Assembly: GCA_023409535.1 (NCBI GenBank)
Contig: JAEYGZ010000027.1
Span: forward strand, 558,001-622,000
Source: Bacillota bacterium
GTDB taxonomy: Bacteria; Bacillota; Clostridia; Lachnospirales; Lachnospiraceae
Direction of reading: 5' to 3'
Length of the DNA stretch: 64,000 nucleotides
The position numbers and the translations under genes are program-made. Positions 52,352 through 60,478 of the stretch are shown in pieces. Numbering within the stretch: the first letter of the stretch is position 1; every line of letters starts with the position of its first letter. Under the pieces are notes generated by a model, which saw only the letters and a list, made by a program, of their open reading frames with translations, searched no databases and was not told where the DNA came from.

Positions 52352-52364
52352 CAGTTTGAAACTG
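52352..52364. promoter_or_regulatory. Short palindrome in the leader
   Basis: CAGTTT-G-AAACTG is perfect over 6-base arms, about 70 bases downstream of the -10 box. It could be an operator or leader hairpin; short enough to be chance. Confidence 0.3.
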
Positions 52365-52440
52365 TGAATATATTCTGCAAAGGTGAGTTACGGATTCAAA
52401 GTAGAAAATATATATTTTTAACGTACAAGGGAGATTTTGC

Positions 52441-53439
52441 ATGATAACTATGAAACACAAATCGATTATTATAATTGGTTTTATTATTCTAATAATTTTA
52501 TCCATATCAGGATGTAAGAAAGCCGAAAAAAACAACTTTCCCCAAAATAACAATAAACCCGCCGACACGTTGACGCTGACACCAACGCCTACAGGCACCG
52601 TTACACCTACAGCCAAGCTAAGCCCTGCACCTACTCCGGAACTTACCCCGGCACCGGCTCAAAGCGGAACAACATCAACATCTGAAACAGAGGAAAGCTG
52701 GATAAAAGCTTATTATGATTATATTGTGAATAATGAATCCCAATATAACCCTGGTCTGCTGCTGATAGATTTAAATTTTGACGGAGTTCCTGAATTATTT
52801 GACATTTTTATTGCAGAAGGCAGTCAGGCTTATCAAAATGGAATTACATTTATGAACGGAAAAGTTATGCCAATGAATAATGATAAAATGAAGGTTTCTG
52901 TTTTTGTTGGCACTGCGGCAAACGCAGAGGGACAAAAAATATGGTATACAAGGTATTATCCCTTTGGTCTTCACAGCTCAGCGGGGTCGGAAATAGAGAT
53001 TAGTAATTATGATTGTTCAGATTTGCTTAATATTACAGATGAAAATCTTTTGCAGATCGGTTTTGAAAATACAAATCGCGATGAGCCGGACGCTTCATCA
53101 GTCAATATAAGTATATTAAAAGATGGTAAAAGCATGGAGGTCTCTTCACAGGATAAGCAATCAATTATTGATTGGTATCTTAATGATAATAATTCCGCTT
53201 TTGGTTCGGATTGGTATAATAATCAAAAACTAGCTGCGGAGGAATTAAACTCCCTTCTGCCATTAGCACAATTTGAAGGAAAATTAAATATAGAAGAACA
53301 AAAGTCAGCAAATGTTGACTTAAGTAAATGTTATACCACAACTAACGATAAAAGGGCGCTTGACTACCAACTCTTTTATAATCAAGCAGAGAAGTGGTAT
53401 AGTGAGGATCAAATAAAACAATGGGAATTTTTTAATTAA
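52441..53439 (+). CDS. Putative lipoprotein with Pro/Thr linker and FG-GAP-like motif
   Basis: The 332-residue product has a hydrophobic signal with lipobox S-I-S-G-C (Cys25). A Pro/Thr-rich spacer (about 40-75; repeats such as T-P-T-P-T-G and A-P-T-P-E) should lift the domain away from the membrane. The folded part includes L-L-L-I-D-L-N-F-D-G-V-P-E-L-F, an Asp-rich loop of the VCBS/FG-GAP kind often found in Firmicute surface lipoproteins. AAGGGAG lies 7 bases before ATG 52441. Function is unknown. It has its own promoter and terminator. Base composition is AT-rich, like its neighbour at 50914. Confidence 0.83.
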   Translation: MITMKHKSIIIIGFIILIILSISGCKKAEKNNFPQNNNKPADTLTLTPTPTGTVTPTAKLSPAPTPELTPAPAQSGTTSTSETEESWIKAYYDYIVNNESQYNPGLLLIDLNFDGVPELFDIFIAEGSQAYQNGITFMNGKVMPMNNDKMKVSVFVGTAANAEGQKIWYTRYYPFGLHSSAGSEIEISNYDCSDLLNITDENLLQIGFENTNRDEPDASSVNISILKDGKSMEVSSQDKQSIIDWYLNDNNSAFGSDWYNNQKLAAEELNSLLPLAQFEGKLNIEEQKSANVDLSKCYTTTNDKRALDYQLFYNQAEKWYSEDQIKQWEFFN

Positions 53440-53533
53440 ATGCGCTGCACAGGTGAGAATTTTAAAAGAGCTTCCATTGCAGAAACTCTTTTCATTTAGA
53501 TGATATATGATGTGATACAGTCTAATAAAAAAT

Positions 53534-53564
53534 AAGCCTGTCAAATACTTGATAGGCTTGTTTT
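53534..53564 (+). terminator. Rho-independent terminator after the lipoprotein gene
   Basis: An 11-pair stem (53534-53544 with 53549-53559; one G-U), ATAC loop, then GTTTT. An A-run upstream means it may also serve the convergent PilZ gene. Confidence 0.8.
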
Positions 53565-53606
53565 GGTGTGTACCCCGGAATGGACTCAATTTACATATTC
53601 CGTGTA

Positions 53607-54299
53607 TTATTTGCTTTTTACAGCTTCACCGGACTTTATCTTGGAACCTGATCTGGGAAGGGCAGGTTCATTCTTCTTACGAAGAGCCTCACCTTGCTTC
53701 CGGGCAATAAATCTTGCCAGCTGTTCACTTTTTTCGTGGAATTTACCGCCATAAAGATAAGAGGCAAGAGTTTCAAGAAATTCTTTTCTAACGATCACAC
53801 CGTTTAAATTAATGACTCCCTTCGTATCCTTCAATTTCAGACGAAAGGTACGTTCTACGTCAATCTCTTCTTTTGTGAGAAAGCCTACGCCGGTTTCACT
53901 AATGTCCTTAATTCGCACGGAAACAGCCTTGGGACCCGCCGCAGTATTCAGATAGATCGGCATCTCCTCACCGATGAACAAGCGATAGGCCTCTCTTCGA
54001 TTATAGGGCTTTCCCTCTCCGATTACGTCGATTTTATGATAGACACCGCCATCATATCGAACAAGCTTAACAGCGACATTTTCCCAAATGGTGAGCTTTC
54101 CATCGATAACATATAAAAAATTCGTCCGGCAGGTTTCATTAAAGCCTACGGTATGCTCATCTACTTTAATGGGTGCGATCAGAACGGAATCGTTAATAAT
54201 ATGTAATATTTCGCTTTTAAAATTAACTGATTTACCGCTTATCTTTACCTCAAGCTCCATGATTCCGCCTTTGACTATCGTATCAATCTGCAAGCTCAC
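53607..54299 (-). CDS. PilZ-domain protein, probable cyclic di-GMP effector
   Basis: The 230-residue product has a YcgR-like N-terminal domain (about 1-95) and a PilZ domain from about residue 98. Both ligand motifs are present: R-R-E-A-Y-R and D-I-S-E-T-G-V-G (the [DN]-x-S-x-x-G type). A Lys/Arg-rich tail follows. YcgR-type proteins act on flagellar motors or, in Gram-positives, on other cyclic di-GMP-controlled processes; no motility gene is nearby. Start is GTG 54299 with GGAGG 7 bases upstream. It probably senses cyclic di-GMP made by enzymes such as the GGDEF protein at 17167. Confidence 0.88.
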   Translation of the reverse strand: MSLQIDTIVKGGIMELEVKISGKSVNFKSEILHIINDSVLIAPIKVDEHTVGFNETCRTNFLYVIDGKLTIWENVAVKLVRYDGGVYHKIDVIGEGKPYNRREAYRLFIGEEMPIYLNTAAGPKAVSVRIKDISETGVGFLTKEEIDVERTFRLKLKDTKGVINLNGVIVRKEFLETLASYLYGGKFHEKSEQLARFIARKQGEALRKKNEPALPRSGSKIKSGEAVKSK

Positions 54300-54335
54300 A
54301 CACCCTCCTCCCGACGGAAAATATTTACTTTTTCT

Positions 54336-54364
54336 AGTATATAACAGAATGTGGTAAAATACAA
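54336..54364 (-). promoter_or_regulatory. Promoter of the PilZ gene
   Basis: On the reverse strand TTGTAT (54359-54364) and TATACT (54336-54341) are 17 bases apart, about 36 bases before the GTG start. Confidence 0.65.
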
Positions 54365-54513
54365 CATGAAATAAGTCCTGTCAACAGGAAGGGAGCCGGT
54401 TGTCAAGGATTCATCAGGCAGGTGCGGATGGAATATATTGGTTGACAGCAGTAGGAATACAGCTATAATTTACTTATAGCAAACAGGTAACCGGGACAAC
54501 CTGAAATATTTTG

Positions 54514-54543
54514 TTGACAAAACAGATAATCTGCTGTTATTAT
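54514..54543 (+). promoter_or_regulatory. glnA: glnA promoter with overlapping inverted repeat
   Basis: TTGACA (54514-54519) and TATTAT (54538-54543) are 18 bases apart, with TGT making an extended -10. GATAAT (54525-54530) and ATTATC (54539-54544) form a perfect inverted repeat across the spacer and -10 box, a possible repressor site. The remainder of the gap upstream (54365-54513) shows no gene. Confidence 0.7.
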
Positions 54544-54555
54544 CGTAGATAATAT

Positions 54556-54589
54556 GGGCAAGGGAGTTCCGTTAACGGCTTTCTTGCCC
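54556..54589 (+). promoter_or_regulatory. Structured glnA leader, possible ANTAR target RNA
   Basis: The hairpin starts within about six bases of the predicted transcript start. GGGCAAGGGAG (54556-54566) pairs with CTTTCTTGCCC (54579-54589), topped by CCG-UUAA-CGG (54569-54578). A second region, CTCTTTGC (54589-54596), can compete for GCAAGGGAG, and a weak GGTTTT tail follows. This is compatible with a switchable attenuator. Link to the ANTAR protein encoded downstream is inferred. Confidence 0.5.
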
Positions 54590-54663
54590 TCTTTGCGGTT
54601 TTAAGAATTGTAATAGTAAATCATAGTTGAAGTTCATAATATAATGTGTAAGGAGTGATGATG

Positions 54664-55992
54664 ATGAAGTATACGAAGCAGGAAATCATAAGAATGGTGG
54701 AAGAGGATGACATTGAATTTATCCGCCTTCAGTTTACGGATATGTTCGGTAATCTGAAGAATGTGGCTATAACAACCAGCCAGCTGGAGAAGGCGCTGGA
54801 TAATAAGTGCATGTTTGATGGGTCCTCAATTGAAGGCTTTGTCAGAATTGAGGAATCCGATATGTATCTGCATCCGGATTTGGATACCTTTGTCACTTTC
54901 CCCTGGAGACCTCAGCAGGGAAAGGTTGCACGCATGATTTGTGATGTTTATACCATTGATGGCAAGCCCTTTGAAGGCGATCCCAGATATGTGCTGCGCA
55001 AGGTCATTCAGGAAGCGGCAGATATGGGCTATACCTTTGATGTGGGGCCGGAGGTGGAATTCTTCCTATATCATATGGAAGAAAGTGGTCTTCCCACAAC
55101 AATTACCAATGAAAGAGCAGGATATTTTGATCTTGGTCCTCTTGATTTTGGTGAGAATGCGAGAAGAGATATGGTGCTTACCCTGGAGGAAATGGGTCTT
55201 AGTGTGGAGGCTTCCCATCATGAGGTAGCTCCCGCACAGCATGAGATTGATATTCGTTATGATGATGCACTGACAACAGCGGATAATATTATGACCTTTA
55301 AGCTGGTTGTCCGCACCATTGCAAAGCGTCATGGGCTGCATGCGACCTTTATGCCCAAGCCGAAATTTGGTGTGGACGGCTCCGGTATGCATATCAATAT
55401 GTCTTTAAAGAAGGATGGCAAAAATATCTTTGACGACCCTCAGGATAAGCTGGGATTAAGTGCAGAAGCTTACCATTTTATTGCGGGTATCATGAAACAT
55501 GTCGGAAGCATGGCCTTAATTACAAACCCTCTGGTGAATTCCTATAAGCGTCTGGTACCGAATTATGAAGCGCCGGTTTACATCGCCTGGTCTGCCTCCA
55601 ACCGCAGCCCGTTAATCCGTATCCCGGCAGGCAGGGGATCCTCCACCAGATTGGAGCTTAGGAGTCCCGATCCCGCAGCCAATCCTTATCTGGCGCTGGC
55701 ACTTTGTCTGGCAGCAGGACTGGATGGTATCAGAAACAAGCTTACACCTCCGGACAGCATTGACCGTAACATCTTTGAATTGACTGCCCAGGAGAGAAAA
55801 AAGCTTTCCGTACGCAGCTTGCCGTCAAGCTTAAGCGAAGCGGTGGAAAGCCTGGAGAAGAGTGATTTCATCAGGCAGGTTCTGGGGGATCATATCAGTA
55901 GTAAATATATGGAAGCCAAGAAGATGGAATGGGAAGAATACCGTACCCAGATTACCCAGTGGGAGCTTGACCAATATTTATACAGAATATAA
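54664..55992 (+). CDS. glnA: Glutamine synthetase type I
   Basis: The product has 442 residues and makes glutamine from glutamate, ammonia and ATP. F-D-G-S-S-I-E-G-F, the ATP/glutamate site G-P-E-V-E-F-F, S-H-H-E-V-A-P-A-Q-H-E-I and N-R-S-P-L-I-R-I-P are all in place. The length of about 440 residues fits the GSI-alpha group of Firmicutes. Four consecutive start-like codons occur; ATG 54664 is preferred because AAGGAG then lies 8 bases upstream. It has its own nitrogen-type control region with a structured leader, and an ANTAR regulator gene follows 48 bases downstream. Confidence 0.96.
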   Translation: MKYTKQEIIRMVEEDDIEFIRLQFTDMFGNLKNVAITTSQLEKALDNKCMFDGSSIEGFVRIEESDMYLHPDLDTFVTFPWRPQQGKVARMICDVYTIDGKPFEGDPRYVLRKVIQEAADMGYTFDVGPEVEFFLYHMEESGLPTTITNERAGYFDLGPLDFGENARRDMVLTLEEMGLSVEASHHEVAPAQHEIDIRYDDALTTADNIMTFKLVVRTIAKRHGLHATFMPKPKFGVDGSGMHINMSLKKDGKNIFDDPQDKLGLSAEAYHFIAGIMKHVGSMALITNPLVNSYKRLVPNYEAPVYIAWSASNRSPLIRIPAGRGSSTRLELRSPDPAANPYLALALCLAAGLDGIRNKLTPPDSIDRNIFELTAQERKKLSVRSLPSSLSEAVESLEKSDFIRQVLGDHISSKYMEAKKMEWEEYRTQITQWELDQYLYRI

Positions 55993-56040
55993 GCCGGCAC
56001 TTTCTGTTAGCAAAAAAATAGAGAACGGAGGTGCGCAGAT

Positions 56041-56589
56041 GTGTTTAGTATAATCGTAGGGTTCCCCAGACTGGAAGATGCGAATAATATAAAGAATTTA
56101 TTACTCCGAAACGGATATAATTGCAGTGAATCCTGCACCTCAGGCTCACAGATAATTACTTATGCCAATGATCTGGATGAAGGAATCGTCGTATGCGGCT
56201 ATCGATTTCCCGACATGCATTTCAGCGAGCTGAACAACTATCTGCCCAAAGGGTTTGAAATGCTTTTGATCGCCTCTCCCGAGAAGCTGGAATACAGCCA
56301 GAATAACAATATTGTCTGTCTGCCCATGCCGATCAAAACGCATGATTTATTAAATACGCTTCAAATGATGACCTATCAATATCAGAAGCGTAAGAAGAAG
56401 GAACGGGATAGGCCCAAGGAACGGACGGAAGAAGAAAAAGCGCTCATCCTCAGGGCAAAGCTGCTTCTGATGGACCGTAATAATATGACGGAGGAAGAGG
56501 CCCATCGTTACCTGCAAAAGCATAGTATGGACAGCGGAACCAATCTTGTGGAGATGTCTGAGATGGTTTTAAAAATGTATTATCAATAG
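56041..56589 (+). CDS. ANTAR-domain response regulator (NasT/AmiR-like), probable glnA antiterminator
   Basis: The product has 182 residues. The N-terminal 115 residues are a receiver-like domain lacking the usual phospho-acceptor context (V-V-C-G-Y-R-F-P-D-M where a D-x-x-M-P would stand), so it is likely a pseudo-receiver. A basic linker (Y-Q-K-R-K-K-K-E-R) precedes the ANTAR three-helix domain at about 125-180: E-K-A-L-I-L-R-A-K-L-L-L-M-D-R-N-N-M-T-E-E-E-A-H. ANTAR domains bind RNA hairpins and prevent termination. Start is GTG 56041 with GGAGG 9 bases upstream. In clostridia such genes follow glnA and act on its leader; the same is inferred here. Confidence 0.85.
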   Translation: MFSIIVGFPRLEDANNIKNLLLRNGYNCSESCTSGSQIITYANDLDEGIVVCGYRFPDMHFSELNNYLPKGFEMLLIASPEKLEYSQNNNIVCLPMPIKTHDLLNTLQMMTYQYQKRKKKERDRPKERTEEEKALILRAKLLLMDRNNMTEEEAHRYLQKHSMDSGTNLVEMSEMVLKMYYQ

Positions 56590-56603
56590 AGTGCTTAAGA
56601 ATA

Positions 56604-56650
56604 TGCGGCAATATCAATTCTATAGTTGATTTGCCGCACATTTATTTGTT
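56604..56650 (+). terminator. Terminator of the glnA-ANTAR unit
   Basis: TGCGGCAA (56604-56611) pairs with TTGCCGCA (56631-56638) and ATCAA (56613-56617) with TTGAT (56626-56630), followed by a T-rich CATTTATTTGTT stretch. Confidence 0.7.
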
Positions 56651-56805
56651 GCGCTTGATTGCAGCAGCCGGCAAACAGGAAAATAACCGATAGTTAAGAA
56701 AATATGCTCTTTGTTTAACAAAGCCTCTCTTGTACGGAACTGCCATGAGAACTATACTTATCTTGTCAGGCCGGACAAATAGAATAGAATACAAGGAGAA
56801 TTGCT

Positions 56806-57900
56806 ATGGATATAAAACTTGGTGCGAATATAGCGGCGCTGCGTAAATCAAAGGGTATGACACAGGAGCAGCTGGCTTCGGCGGTAGGTGTATCGCCGCC
56901 TGCTGTCAGCAAATGGGAGACGGATGCTTCCTGTCCCGATATTGCATTGCTGTGTCCTCTGGCGCGTGCTCTGGGAACGAATGTGGATACCCTGTTACAG
57001 TTCGAAGCTGCATTGTCGGAAGAAGAGCTTACCTTGCGTATCAATGAAATTGTCGAGGTGGCCAGAACGAAGGATTGCCAGAGTGCGGAAGCAATGCTGC
57101 AAAAGCTGTTGCGGACTTATCCGTCAAGCAGCTCGCTCAAATACCATGCCGCTGCCGTACTGGATGTGTTTGCGATGCTTCACCTTAACCCCATGGAAAA
57201 CCAGGAGAAAAAAGAAGAATGGCGCAAGCAAAAAAAACAGCTTTGGGAGGAAATCTATCATGGGGGACCGTCTTCCTATTGGCAGCAGGCTGTTTCGGGA
57301 CTTGTCTCCGCAGCAATACTGGAGGATGATCTGGATAAGGCAGAGCTGCTGTTAAAAGAATTACCGGAGCATACGGCGGATACCTCAATGCTTTGGAGCC
57401 GGCTCCATTTAAAACGCGGGGAGACAGAAAAAGCAGCGGAGGTTACGCAGAAGCGTCTATTTGTTCTGGTACGGCAGGTACAAATTTGCTTGATCTCTAT
57501 GATGAATAAAGAATTGGAGCCGGATGCTGAAAAAATGCTGGAGATCTGTAAAATCTACCGCCAGACGGAGAACGTCTTTGGCGTAGGAGAAGGGCTGAGT
57601 GATGGATTTTTTGTAGAAGCTTACCAGCGTATGGGACAACCCAAAAAAGCAATGGATCACATGATTAAGATGATAAATGCGACGATGGTTCCCATGCGGA
57701 TGCCGAAGAGTTTACTGTTTTCAGCGGCAGTGAAGAAGACGGACGGGAAACAGTCGGCAGTGACGAAAGAGATGAAGGAAATGCTTCTGCATGGTATTTT
57801 GACGGATGATACCTATACCCAGTACCGTGAGGATAAAGAGTTTCAAGCTGCCGTAGAGAGACTGCGTCTGAGCATCAATGAAAATAGTGCTGAGAGTTAG
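56806..57900 (+). CDS. XRE-family regulator with long helical C-terminal domain
   Basis: The 364-residue product has an XRE helix-turn-helix at residues about 5-60 (L-R-K-S-K-G-M-T-Q-E-Q-L-A-S-A-V-G-V-S-P-P-A-V-S-K-W-E). The other 300 residues are all-helical with tandem motifs such as A-M-L-Q-K-L-L-R-T-Y-P and A-E-L-L-L-K-E-L-P-E-H that resemble TPR-like repeats. The layout resembles peptide- or protein-responsive regulators (for example the Rgg/PlcR group), but no cognate peptide gene is seen nearby. ATG 56806 is preceded by AAGGAG. It stands alone. Confidence 0.87.
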   Translation: MDIKLGANIAALRKSKGMTQEQLASAVGVSPPAVSKWETDASCPDIALLCPLARALGTNVDTLLQFEAALSEEELTLRINEIVEVARTKDCQSAEAMLQKLLRTYPSSSSLKYHAAAVLDVFAMLHLNPMENQEKKEEWRKQKKQLWEEIYHGGPSSYWQQAVSGLVSAAILEDDLDKAELLLKELPEHTADTSMLWSRLHLKRGETEKAAEVTQKRLFVLVRQVQICLISMMNKELEPDAEKMLEICKIYRQTENVFGVGEGLSDGFFVEAYQRMGQPKKAMDHMIKMINATMVPMRMPKSLLFSAAVKKTDGKQSAVTKEMKEMLLHGILTDDTYTQYREDKEFQAAVERLRLSINENSAES

Positions 57901-57929
57901 TGAGATAGTGCCAACATAGCAAAGACATA

Positions 57930-57958
57930 TTTACCCGCGCGGCAGTATTTGTTATAAT
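57930..57958 (+). promoter_or_regulatory. Promoter of dapF
   Basis: TTTACC (57930-57935) and consensus TATAAT (57953-57958), 17 bases apart, about 60 bases before dapF. Confidence 0.65.
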
Positions 57959-58020
57959 ACAATCGAAAGAATGTTTGCTAAAGCGCGAAAGAGCTTGCGC
58001 AGGAAGGTATGGTTATTACT

Positions 58021-58860
58021 ATGAAATTCACGAAGCTACAGGGCTGTGGAAACGATTATATCTATGTGAACTGCACGAAGGAATCGGGGGAAATCCTGCC
58101 GGATCATATTCCTGAGCTGGCAATCAGGGTAAGTGACAGGCATTTTGGAATCGGCTCGGACGGTTTGATTTTAATCAGGTCATCGGACAAAGCCGACTTT
58201 ATGATGGATATGTATAATAATGACGGTTCCAGAGGTAAGATGTGCGGAAACGGAATCCGATGTGTTGCGAAATATGTGTATGATAACGGTTTGACAGACA
58301 AGACGAAGCTAACCATTGACACCTTAAGCGGGGTTAAGGTACTTGATTTAACGGTAGAAGACGGAAAGGTTGCCCGGGTGACCGTAGATATGGGGGCGCC
58401 GGTAACAAAGCCCGCTCTCATTCCGGTCCGGTCCGATAAGGACATTCTGATCAGGGAGCCCATTGCCGTTGAGGATGAGATTTATGAGATTACCTGTGTA
58501 TCTATGGGTAACCCCCATGCGATTGTATTCGTGGAGGATACGAAAAGTCTGCCCCTTGAGACAATCGGCCCGAAGTTTGAGCATCATCCCATGTTTCCTG
58601 AACGGGTCAATACGGAATTTATCCGTGTCATCGACCGCAGCCATATTGAGATGCGCGTATGGGAGAGAGGCTCCGGAGAGACCCTTGCCTGCGGCACCGG
58701 CGCCTGTGCGAGTGTGATTGCCTGTATCCTGAATGGGTATACGGAGCATGAGGTTATGGTTACGCTTCTGGGCGGAGAGCTTCGGATTCGTTATGATGAA
58801 GAGAAGAATACCGTATTTATGACCGGACCGGCAGTTAAGGTATTTGACGGAGAGATTTGA
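58021..58860 (+). CDS. dapF: Diaminopimelate epimerase
   Basis: The 279-residue product converts LL- to meso-diaminopimelate for lysine and peptidoglycan synthesis. The two catalytic cysteines lie in M-C-G-N-G-I-R-C (Cys75 is the first) and in A-C-G-T-G-A-C-A-S (about residue 222). F-G-I-G-S-D-G-L and M-G-N-P-H-A-I are further family motifs. Start is set at ATG 58021 because the protein then opens M-K-F-T-K-L-Q-G-C-G-N-D as in relatives; an in-frame ATG at 58009 is the alternative, and neither has ideal ribosome-binding-site spacing. It is followed by dapL 83 bases on. Confidence 0.95.
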   Translation: MKFTKLQGCGNDYIYVNCTKESGEILPDHIPELAIRVSDRHFGIGSDGLILIRSSDKADFMMDMYNNDGSRGKMCGNGIRCVAKYVYDNGLTDKTKLTIDTLSGVKVLDLTVEDGKVARVTVDMGAPVTKPALIPVRSDKDILIREPIAVEDEIYEITCVSMGNPHAIVFVEDTKSLPLETIGPKFEHHPMFPERVNTEFIRVIDRSHIEMRVWERGSGETLACGTGACASVIACILNGYTEHEVMVTLLGGELRIRYDEEKNTVFMTGPAVKVFDGEI

Positions 58861-58943
58861 TCCCTTTATTAATTTATATCTTGAATATTTTATCATAATC
58901 GGTTATAAATATAAGTAAATTTACAGAAAGGCTGGTTTGGGAT

Positions 58944-60158
58944 ATGTTTAAGATTAATGAGAATTACCTCAAGTTACCGGGAAGCTATCTGTTTTCCACC
59001 ATCGGCAAAAAGGTGAAGGAGTACGGCGAACTGCATCCGGACAGGAAAATTATTCGGTTAGGCATCGGCGATGTGACACTTCCTCTGGCTCCGGCAGTAA
59101 TCGGTGCGCTTCATACCGCAGTTGATCACATGGGCGTGAAGGAGACCTTTAAGGGCTATGCACCCGACCTGGGCTACGAATTTTTACGTAATGCCATCGT
59201 GGAGCATGATTTTAAACCGCGCGGAGTTACGCTGGGTATTGATGAGATTTTCATCAGTGACGGAGCAAAAAGTGATTCCGGTAATATTCAGGAGATCTTT
59301 GATATAAATAATAAAATTGCGGTATGTGATCCGGTCTATCCGGTTTATGTAGATTCCAATGTAATGGCCGGCCGAACCGGTGAATATCTTGCTGACAGCG
59401 GCAGATGGACCAATGTAATCTATATGCCCTGTACCAAGGAGAATAATTTCGCGCCCGAGCTGCCGAAGGAAGCCCCCGATATCATTTATCTTTGTTTTCC
59501 TAACAATCCCACCGGCTCTACCATCACCAAGGAGGAGCTTCAAGTCTGGGTTGATTATGCAGGTAAGGTTGGAGCAGTGATTATTTACGATGCTGCTTAT
59601 GAAGCATATATTTCACAGGAGAACGTTCCCCATACCATCTATGAATGCGAAGGAGCAAAGACCTGCGCCATTGAGCTTCGCAGCTTCTCCAAGAATGCCG
59701 GCTTTACCGGGACAAGACTTGGCTTCACCGTAGTTCCCAAGGAATTAAAATGCGGGGATGTCATGCTCAACAGCCTTTGGGCAAGACGCCACGGCACCAA
59801 GTTCAACGGCGCACCCTATATCACGCAGTTTGCAGGCGCAGCAGTTTATTCCGAAGAGGGTAAGAAGCAGACCAGGGAGCAGATCGCTTATTATATGAAT
59901 AACGCAAAGGTAATCCGTGAAGGTCTTACCGCAGCTGGCTATCATGTATCCGGCGGTTTGGATGCGCCCTACATCTGGCTTGAGGTTCCGAAGGGAATGA
60001 CCTCCTGGGATTTCTTTGATTATCTCCTGGATAAGGCAAATGTTGTGGGAACCCCGGGCTCCGGCTTTGGTCCCAGCGGCGAAGGATATTTCAGACTGAC
60101 CGCATTCGGTACCTATGAGAATACCCTGGAAGCCATCGAGAGAATAAAGAAGCTGTAA
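58944..60158 (+). CDS. dapL: LL-diaminopimelate aminotransferase
   Basis: The 404-residue PLP enzyme converts tetrahydrodipicolinate directly to LL-diaminopimelate, bypassing the succinylase or acetylase routes. S-F-S-K-N-A-G-F-T-G-T-R holds the PLP-binding Lys; P-N-N-P-T-G-S and I-Y-D-A-A-Y-E-A-Y are class I/II aminotransferase motifs. The DapL-specific opening, E-N-Y-L-K-L-P-G-S-Y-L-F-S-T-I, is clear. Its product is the substrate of DapF, encoded just upstream. A strong terminator follows. Confidence 0.96.
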   Translation: MFKINENYLKLPGSYLFSTIGKKVKEYGELHPDRKIIRLGIGDVTLPLAPAVIGALHTAVDHMGVKETFKGYAPDLGYEFLRNAIVEHDFKPRGVTLGIDEIFISDGAKSDSGNIQEIFDINNKIAVCDPVYPVYVDSNVMAGRTGEYLADSGRWTNVIYMPCTKENNFAPELPKEAPDIIYLCFPNNPTGSTITKEELQVWVDYAGKVGAVIIYDAAYEAYISQENVPHTIYECEGAKTCAIELRSFSKNAGFTGTRLGFTVVPKELKCGDVMLNSLWARRHGTKFNGAPYITQFAGAAVYSEEGKKQTREQIAYYMNNAKVIREGLTAAGYHVSGGLDAPYIWLEVPKGMTSWDFFDYLLDKANVVGTPGSGFGPSGEGYFRLTAFGTYENTLEAIERIKKL

Positions 60159-60212
60159 TAATTGAGACTGCTTTCCTCTCGTTGTTATAAACAAAAAAAT
60201 AATATTATTTTG

Positions 60213-60247
60213 AAAGTTGTCACATGATATCTGTGACAACTTTTTTT
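60213..60247 (+). terminator. Rho-independent terminator after dapL
   Basis: Perfect 12-pair stem (60213-60224 with 60232-60243), 7-base loop and a seven-T run. Confidence 0.92.
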
Positions 60248-60357
60248 ATGTCAATTTGTTTCATTAAGCGGATTTTGTATTCTGTGAATTATGTATAAAA
60301 TCATCCGGTATTTAATCGTGTCATTATCAAATAGTGACAAAATAATATTTGTTAGCG

Positions 60358-60387
60358 TTGAAATGATCCCGGTTTTTCCGTTATAAT
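60358..60387 (+). promoter_or_regulatory. Promoter of mtlA
   Basis: TTGAAA (60358-60363) and TATAAT (60382-60387), 18 bases apart, about 90 bases before mtlA in a 320-base gap with no other visible feature except the dapL terminator. Confidence 0.65.
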
Positions 60388-60478
60388 AAAACTATCTTAA
60401 GAAGATGATTGGCCAATCAGTTCTTCAGAAACAGCAGCAACTATTCATTTTTTGAAGAGAGAGGGTAAGGATAGAAAG

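Noticed and set aside
54589..54605. Classic terminator in the glnA leader
   Set aside because: The tail is GGTTTT with interruptions, so it is at best a weak terminator; kept only as part of a possible attenuator.
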